From assembly GCF_001684335.1 (NCBI RefSeq), contig NZ_LOIC01000088.1:1-64000 (forward strand): DNA of 64,000 bases. The letters run 5' to 3'. Positions 59,537 through 64,000 of the stretch are shown one piece after another. Position 1 is the first letter of the stretch; each line of letters starts with the position of its first letter. A model generated the notes under the pieces. The model saw only the letters and a program-made list of their open reading frames with translations. It ran no database searches and had not been told where the DNA came from. A program made the position numbers and the translations under genes. Source of the stretch: Photorhabdus namnaonensis. GTDB taxonomy: Bacteria > Pseudomonadota > Gammaproteobacteria > Enterobacterales > Enterobacteriaceae.

Positions 59537-59887
59537 ATGAGGACTGAACACACCAGATCTATACAGACTATTAGCCACTCAACAGAAGTTATTGATTCTT
59601 TTAAAGATAATAATACAAACAAACTCTTTTTTGTTCTCCGTCTCAGTGAACGACAAGATGTTAATAGGCAGTTATTCATAGTAACTCTTAAAGATGATAA
59701 TAAGAGTGATAATTTCTATGTGGTCCCATTCGCCGAATTAGTTGTCAGAAGGGAAAGAGTGAAATATCTTGTTTCTCCTGAGAAGCAATATCCAGAATAC
59801 AATGGCAATATTGATGCCATCATGAAACATATTGAATCCGTTGTTAAAAACTTTATTGATAATTTCAAACTAACGACTGTCCATTAA
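59537..59887 (+). CDS. Unrecognised 116-aa protein, first of a two-gene unit
   Basis: AGGAGG is four bases before the ATG at 59537; upstream ATGs at 59510 and 59522 lack a site. The protein has a beta-rich middle (KLFFVLRLSERQDVN, FIVTLKDDN, FYVVPFAEL), a basic stretch VVRRERVKYLV and a C-terminal helix (MKHIESVVKNFIDNFKL). No family is recognised. 17 bp separate it from the next gene, so they are probably co-transcribed. Confidence 0.7.
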   Translation: MRTEHTRSIQTISHSTEVIDSFKDNNTNKLFFVLRLSERQDVNRQLFIVTLKDDNKSDNFYVVPFAELVVRRERVKYLVSPEKQYPEYNGNIDAIMKHIESVVKNFIDNFKLTTVH

Positions 59888-59904
59888 ATCTTACAGGGAT
59901 AGCG

Positions 59905-60627
59905 ATGGCTCCTAACCTTATTAGTTCATATTCAAAGGACTTGAGCAGAAAGCCAAGTTGTGTTTCAGAGAATATTATAGACGAATTTCATCATCTATCA
60001 TTGGAAGATGATTTGTTGAAAATTATAGAATACGCCCTTATCGGGAGTGAATATCATTACTATTCAGAAATAGTTTATATGGGTTGTTCGACCGCTAATT
60101 TCTACTCTGAATATGCCGAACACTTAAGAGAATGTGGGTATAGCTCTGAGCGGATTATTAATGAATTACTTTCTCTTGATATGCATGAGGAATCAGAGGA
60201 CACTTTAATTGGCAGAATTGCATATAATGACTTTAACTTTGTCGATAAAGGGATAACCAAAACTGGCAAGCAAATAAGAGCCATTGAAGTATCAGAAGAT
60301 TTTCGGAGATCTGGTTTGGCTCGTTCGATTTATAACACTTTGTTATTAAAACATGGACATATTATTTGCGACAATATTCAGAGCTTGGCAGGTGGTGCTT
60401 TGTGGGCTTCTGGTATGATTAAGTTGGGTGATGTCCGTATTTACGACGTTATTAAAAAACAGTTCATAGATGTATTAACTCCATATGGTATAGGGGTTAA
60501 TGGTATTATTCCTTGGAGTGCTTTAGACTTACCTGTTAGTGAGTTATCTAAGTGGGACCCAAGACCTTTATCGCCCGAATCTTGCCACCATATAGTTAAC
60601 ATCATTAGTAAAGATCCTCATTTATAA
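59905..60627 (+). CDS. GNAT-like protein, second of a two-gene unit
   Basis: 240 aa. The middle has GNAT character: IGRIAYNDFNFV then IRAIEVSEDFRRSGLARSIYNTLLLKHG, where RRSGLA is the acetyl-CoA loop, and IICDNIQSLAGGALWASG, the pattern of phage-borne acetyltransferases. N-terminal about 95 residues and C-terminal about 45 are not assigned. A weak AGGGA precedes the ATG. Paired with the 116-aa gene and bracketed by direct repeats. Confidence 0.7.
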   Translation: MAPNLISSYSKDLSRKPSCVSENIIDEFHHLSLEDDLLKIIEYALIGSEYHYYSEIVYMGCSTANFYSEYAEHLRECGYSSERIINELLSLDMHEESEDTLIGRIAYNDFNFVDKGITKTGKQIRAIEVSEDFRRSGLARSIYNTLLLKHGHIICDNIQSLAGGALWASGMIKLGDVRIYDVIKKQFIDVLTPYGIGVNGIIPWSALDLPVSELSKWDPRPLSPESCHHIVNIISKDPHL

Positions 60628-60668
60628 ACTTGCCTCTCGCGGTTTTTTTATATCTGGCCGTTTAAGAT

Positions 60669-60717
60669 TGAAGTGAACCTTGAAAATTGAATGCTTAACA
60701 ATTAGAGGTTCACTTCA
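60669..60717. repeat. 49-bp element with 12-bp perfect inverted ends
   Basis: TGAAGTGAACCT at 60669-60680 and AGGTTCACTTCA at 60706-60717, spacer 25 bp. It may be a terminator for the preceding gene or a tiny remnant of an insertion element; no target-site duplication is seen. Confidence 0.55.
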
Positions 60718-60976
60718 TCGTCTATTATGTTTGCTTAAATATTCCATAATTAGAGGGCAATAGAAGAAATAGGTATTATTATATCAATGGTGATAGGATA
60801 GTACATAATCATTAAATTGTCGTCATTAATAGAATAATTATTCTATGGTCTTATTCAGATTTTTTCATTCCAGCTATCAGAATGGATTATATTTCCATCA
60901 TTGTGCTTCCAGGTGATTTTTTCATAGCGAAGCCCAACCAGTGTAGTCAGTTATTTGCCAATGTGATCATCTACTG

Positions 60977-61054
60977 TTGCGTTATCCAGCTAATCGGGTT
61001 TCCACTCCCGGCAACAAAGTTATCTGTGACGTATTTGACCACCCGAACCTAAAC
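60977..61054. repeat. 78-bp direct repeat, copy 2
   Basis: Second copy of the repeat at 59117, same orientation, 1.86 kb away, with differences mainly in the centre (TCCCGGCAACAAAG) and one missing base. Confidence 0.75.
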
Positions 61055-61182
61055 GACATATCAATAAAATTTATCGAAAATGATTGTTAATTGTGTCACA
61101 AAACGCCATTTTTACCACTGATGATTCATCTCATTCTCATTTATGATGACATTAATGGATTTTTTTAAACAGGGTGTGCAAA

Positions 61183-61365
61183 ATGCCATTCATCGCCATG
61201 CTTTTTATGTCAATTGTAATGTTTTTCTTCTTAACTATATTGGTTAACTATTTTTTCATATTAGAACGAAATGTAAAAAAAACTATATGGGTATCGTTAT
61301 TAATGACTATTATTTTCATATTCAGCCTCTTTGCCCCAACAATTTTTTATCAAAATATTTTCTAG
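61183..61365 (+). CDS. 60-aa membrane peptide
   Basis: Two hydrophobic helices (IAMLFMSIVMFFFLTILVNYF and IWVSLLMTIIFIFSLFAP) joined by a short charged turn (ERNVKKT). The ATG at 61183 is chosen; GGGTG lies eight bases upstream. Function unknown; could be a small membrane or immunity protein. Composition alone cannot exclude a chance frame. Confidence 0.45.
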   Translation: MPFIAMLFMSIVMFFFLTILVNYFFILERNVKKTIWVSLLMTIIFIFSLFAPTIFYQNIF

Positions 61366-61565
61366 TTGACAAATATGTTTCATATAGTCGCGCATTAAAT
61401 GAGTTGACTTTATCATGTACCCCGATCTCATAGAGTGTGAGTGACTGGCTGAATTTTCCTGTATAATGAAAAGACATGCTAAGTCCACTCATTGCAGATA
61501 AAAATAATAAAATAACAGCGCATCAGCCAAGAAATAACTTTTCTATAACTGATGCAGATAAATTA

Positions 61566-62558
61566 TTACTGATAAGTTAATGTCATTGTTGCGGTTACAT
61601 TTGCCTGGCCGGGGGTAATATTGCGATCGGTCTGAAAATAGCGGGCGTGTAAAGGGATAGATAACTTCCCACCTGAATAGCTATTGCCAATATTTATTTG
61701 TGAATGGATCATGACAGGTTGGTTGTTGTAAAGAATTTGCATACCCACACCGGAAGCAGTTGTGCGATTATCATTTTGGTCAAGCGCCCATACATGATAT
61801 AAGTTATTTTTTGCTCTCTTTCCATCAAGCATTAATTGAATTTGGACATCATCATCACAATCTAAAATAACCTCAAAATCTTTCCCCCCTGCGGTACTGT
61901 TAATACCAGAAAAATCAATTTTTTTAATATCACCCATAGGAACAGTAATATTACTATCTTTCAGTGAGCAACTTTTAGTAATAATTCGGGTATTTCCCAG
62001 ACGATAAGTATGCACGATGTGGTTATTTACTCGTGCTTGAATTAATTGTTCGTTTCTGACAAAACCAGAACCTGTTGTTGGCGCTATTTTTATTAGCTGA
62101 ATTGTCAAATAACCCCATGTCTGACCGCAATACCAACGACCAGAACTGTCACAGCTTACAGGATTATTAGTGATACGGGGTAACCAGTCGATACCATAGC
62201 CGGGACCCCAGGTATTTATTCTGATACCAACACCCGGAACGCCAGATTCATAAATAGCATCTTTGTTATAATCCGCGCTTTTATAGGATGTATATCCCCA
62301 TGATGTATTAATGTTTGTATCGCAATGGAAAATATTATTTTTATTGGCTAATTCATCTGCGCGGTATTCATAAATCGTTGTACCAATAGGTTTATCTCTT
62401 GGAACGTATAAAGTTCCAAAGGAGAGATGAGTAATTTCTGGTTTAAATCCTTTATCAAACCAGCAGTTAGCGGCAAAACTATAGGAGCTAACGATTAAAC
62501 CAATTAATAAATTGGTAATAATGAACAAATGTTTAAGTTTATTGTAAATATTAAGCAT
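61566..62558 (-). CDS. Fimbrial tip adhesin
   Basis: 330 aa. Signal peptide cut after SFAA. The first domain (about 30-190) has four or more Cys and aromatic pockets (INTWGPGYGIDWLPRI, RWYCGQTWGYLTIQL), the second is a pilin domain (CSLKDSNITVPMGDI to the final ANVTATMTLTYQ, the donor-strand acceptor end with the penultimate Tyr). This two-domain plan fits MrpH/FimH-type adhesins; the receptor is unknown. It follows the usher by 19 bp. Confidence 0.85.
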   Translation of the reverse strand: MLNIYNKLKHLFIITNLLIGLIVSSYSFAANCWFDKGFKPEITHLSFGTLYVPRDKPIGTTIYEYRADELANKNNIFHCDTNINTSWGYTSYKSADYNKDAIYESGVPGVGIRINTWGPGYGIDWLPRITNNPVSCDSSGRWYCGQTWGYLTIQLIKIAPTTGSGFVRNEQLIQARVNNHIVHTYRLGNTRIITKSCSLKDSNITVPMGDIKKIDFSGINSTAGGKDFEVILDCDDDVQIQLMLDGKRAKNNLYHVWALDQNDNRTTASGVGMQILYNNQPVMIHSQINIGNSYSGGKLSIPLHARYFQTDRNITPGQANVTATMTLTYQ

Positions 62559-62577
62559 AGCATTTTCCTGTAGGTTG

Positions 62578-64000
62578 TTATTTACAGTGCTCTTCTATTA
62601 TATAAATACCGGATAAAGGGCTTTTTTCTGGTAATTTGTAATTAACGACACATTCCTGAATATCTTTATAACCCCATTTAACTAATAATCGTCCACTATC
62701 GGGTAAACCGGTGAGGTAAACTTGCCCTTCGTGACTGACAATCGCGCTATTTATTTCATCAATATCATGGTGTTTTTCTAATGTGACAACCGCACCAAAA
62801 GGAATAGGATTTTCTTGATGATAGAGATTGATTAGAACTCTGTGACCTATCCGGGTTTTAAAATCCGCTAGGACTAACGCTCCCCGAGTAGGAATAACAG
62901 TTTGAGCATTAACGTCAATATCGACATTATCTGCTAATGAATGAGTATCCAATGCAATTCGATTTTTCCGGTAACTGCTGACATAAGGAATAATCGCATA
63001 ACCATTCCAATCGGTGGCAATACCAACATTATTTTGGATCTTTATTCCTTGAGCGCCATCAGCCCGGATTAATGCTAATGTATCTCCCAAATGTTGTGAA
63101 AGAGTAATACCGTATGGGTGAGCGACAATTCCCCCTTGAAGGCCATAATTCAGTTGGTGAGAATGACGATCATAACTATAACCGGTACTAAGTTGACCAT
63201 AAGCTCCTTTATATTCCGCATGGATATGACCGCCAGCGCCAGTACCGTGATTTGTGTAACTCTGCTGCAAACTATAGATTAAATTATTGTCTTCCAGCGT
63301 GGTGCCACTTAAACCGACTTGGTGGGAAATATCTTTGTTTTTATTGGTATTGAAATTGTAGCTGGTCCAGCTATTCTTTAGCCAGCGATCTAATGGAATC
63401 TGGATGCTAAATGAAAAAAGTTGTTCATTTTTATTCGTATCTGGAAGTTGGCTATAGGTATAATTCAGGCTGTAATTAACATTATTATAATTGGTGCTAT
63501 AACCTGCATTGATATTACGTTCATAGCCAGGTTGCTGCCAGTAATTTTGTTGAAGAGCGGACAGATATAAACTGCCAAAATTTCCTAAAGATTGATTAAT
63601 ATGCAGTTGCAATTTACTTCTTTTATTGGTGCGGTAACGCCAGTTACTTTTATTAGAATCATCTATGTCATTGGCTTCTTTAAAATCGTAAAAACCACGT
63701 GCCGAGTAGCGATAACCTGCCAGAGTAAAATTAGTTCCTGTTAATGAAAGATCTTTTGCATATTGAAAACGGTAGGATTGCCCTTTGGTACTTATATTGG
63801 ATGGTAAATTGGTATTAGCATGAGTGATATCAAAAGAGAAAGAACCTAATATACCAAGGTTATAACCTGATCCTAAAGCGATAGATTGATAATTTTTTGA
63901 AAAAATCGTACCGCCATAGGTAGTGATATTATTAGAAAAACCATAAATTAATGTACCTTGGGAAAAATTAGGTTCTTGCCCACGATTATTTGATGATTGA
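62578..64000 (-). CDS. Fimbrial outer membrane usher (5' end outside window)
   Basis: 474 codons remain; the frame is open to the right edge, so the N-terminus lies outside. PapC/FimD-type usher that secretes pilus subunits. Visible: the end of the pore barrel (NWRYRTNKRSKLQLHINQSLG), ALQQNYW, VGLSGTTLEDNNL-like strands, TRIGHRVLINLYHQENPIPFGAVVTL, GQVYLTGLPDSGRLLVKWG and the C-terminal CVVNYKLPEKS. A TTG at 63612 is internal. The frame has no stop to 64000. First visible gene of an operon transcribed right to left. Confidence 0.9.
   Translation of the reverse strand, partial: QSSNNRGQEPNFSQGTLIYGFSNNITTYGGTIFSKNYQSIALGSGYNLGILGSFSFDITHANTNLPSNISTKGQSYRFQYAKDLSLTGTNFTLAGYRYSARGFYDFKEANDIDDSNKSNWRYRTNKRSKLQLHINQSLGNFGSLYLSALQQNYWQQPGYERNINAGYSTNYNNVNYSLNYTYSQLPDTNKNEQLFSFSIQIPLDRWLKNSWTSYNFNTNKNKDISHQVGLSGTTLEDNNLIYSLQQSYTNHGTGAGGHIHAEYKGAYGQLSTGYSYDRHSHQLNYGLQGGIVAHPYGITLSQHLGDTLALIRADGAQGIKIQNNVGIATDWNGYAIIPYVSSYRKNRIALDTHSLADNVDIDVNAQTVIPTRGALVLADFKTRIGHRVLINLYHQENPIPFGAVVTLEKHHDIDEINSAIVSHEGQVYLTGLPDSGRLLVKWGYKDIQECVVNYKLPEKSPLSGIYIIEEHCK

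Larger units (their letters stand above)
60628..61182. other. Gene-poor stretch after the two-gene unit
   Basis: About 555 bp with no gene. It contains a 12-bp inverted repeat (60669-60717) and copy 2 of the direct repeat (60977-61054). Confidence 0.5.

Noticed and set aside
63612-63612. TTG at 63612 as start of the usher gene
   Set aside because: The frame is open with usher sequence through to the window edge, so this is an internal codon.

Overview
The window reads as a chromosomal segment of a Photorhabdus species (Enterobacterales, Morganellaceae). The housekeeping genes keep E. coli-like local order: cutC, cmoAB, aspS-nudB-yebC-ruvC-ruvAB, znuABC-mepM-lpxM, pykA/hexR/zwf, mdtJI, yoaA-tsaB-yeaY-fadD-rnd, minCDE-ycgLMN, hslJ-ldhA, ydbH-ynbE-ydbL, azoR/hrpA. 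ERIC repeats sit between genes. The genus call rests mainly on a darobactin biosynthetic operon whose precursor core reads W-N-W-S-K-S-F. Organism identity is an inference; no database was searched.

Layout. 1-1.9 kb: 3' end of a type VI secretion vgrG plus a DUF4123 adaptor, with no effector gene behind it. 2-16.5 kb: core genes (yecM, cutC, cmoAB, a StbDE toxin-antitoxin pair, yecN, aspS to ruvB, znuBC/znuA with a Zur box, mepM), then lpxM to 17.6 kb. 17.8-24.8 kb: AT-rich darobactin island between lpxM and pykA. Read right to left it holds darA (24275-24099), darB (FtsX/MacB-like permease), darC (membrane-fusion protein), darD (ABC ATPase) and darE (radical SAM/SPASM enzyme). A second, degenerate darA-like copy lies upstream with core W-N-W-I-K-K-F and its start codon changed to ATA. 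ERIC elements lie between darA and darB and between darD and darE. 25-33.9 kb: pykA, two orphan tail-fibre genes, hexR/zwf with a HexR site, and mdtJI with a possible leader peptide. 34.1-36.2 kb: a zinc-ribbon protein, an internally deleted hipA remnant beside an intact hipB-like regulator with three operators, and a RidA protein.

36-46.7 kb is core (yoaA, tsaB, yeaY, a GNAT, fadD, rnd, minCDE, ycgLM). After ycgN come two unrecognised genes (47.4-48.7 kb), then hslJ, ldhA, ydbH-ynbE-ydbL, azoR and hrpA. From 58.7 kb to the end is accessory DNA: a 45-aa basic peptide, a two-gene unit with operator-like repeats bracketed by roughly 79-bp direct repeats, a small membrane peptide, and the 3' end of a chaperone-usher fimbrial operon (adhesin plus truncated usher).

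How parts work together. DarA is the precursor, DarE should install the two crosslinks in its core, and DarB/C/D form a MacAB-like exporter. ZnuABC is a zinc importer under Zur. RuvABC resolve Holliday junctions, with ruvAB behind a LexA box. MinCDE place the division site. The most unusual items are the darA2 fossil, the repeat-bracketed two-gene unit near 60 kb, the broken hipA with a preserved regulator, and the short reading frame overlapping the mdtJ start.
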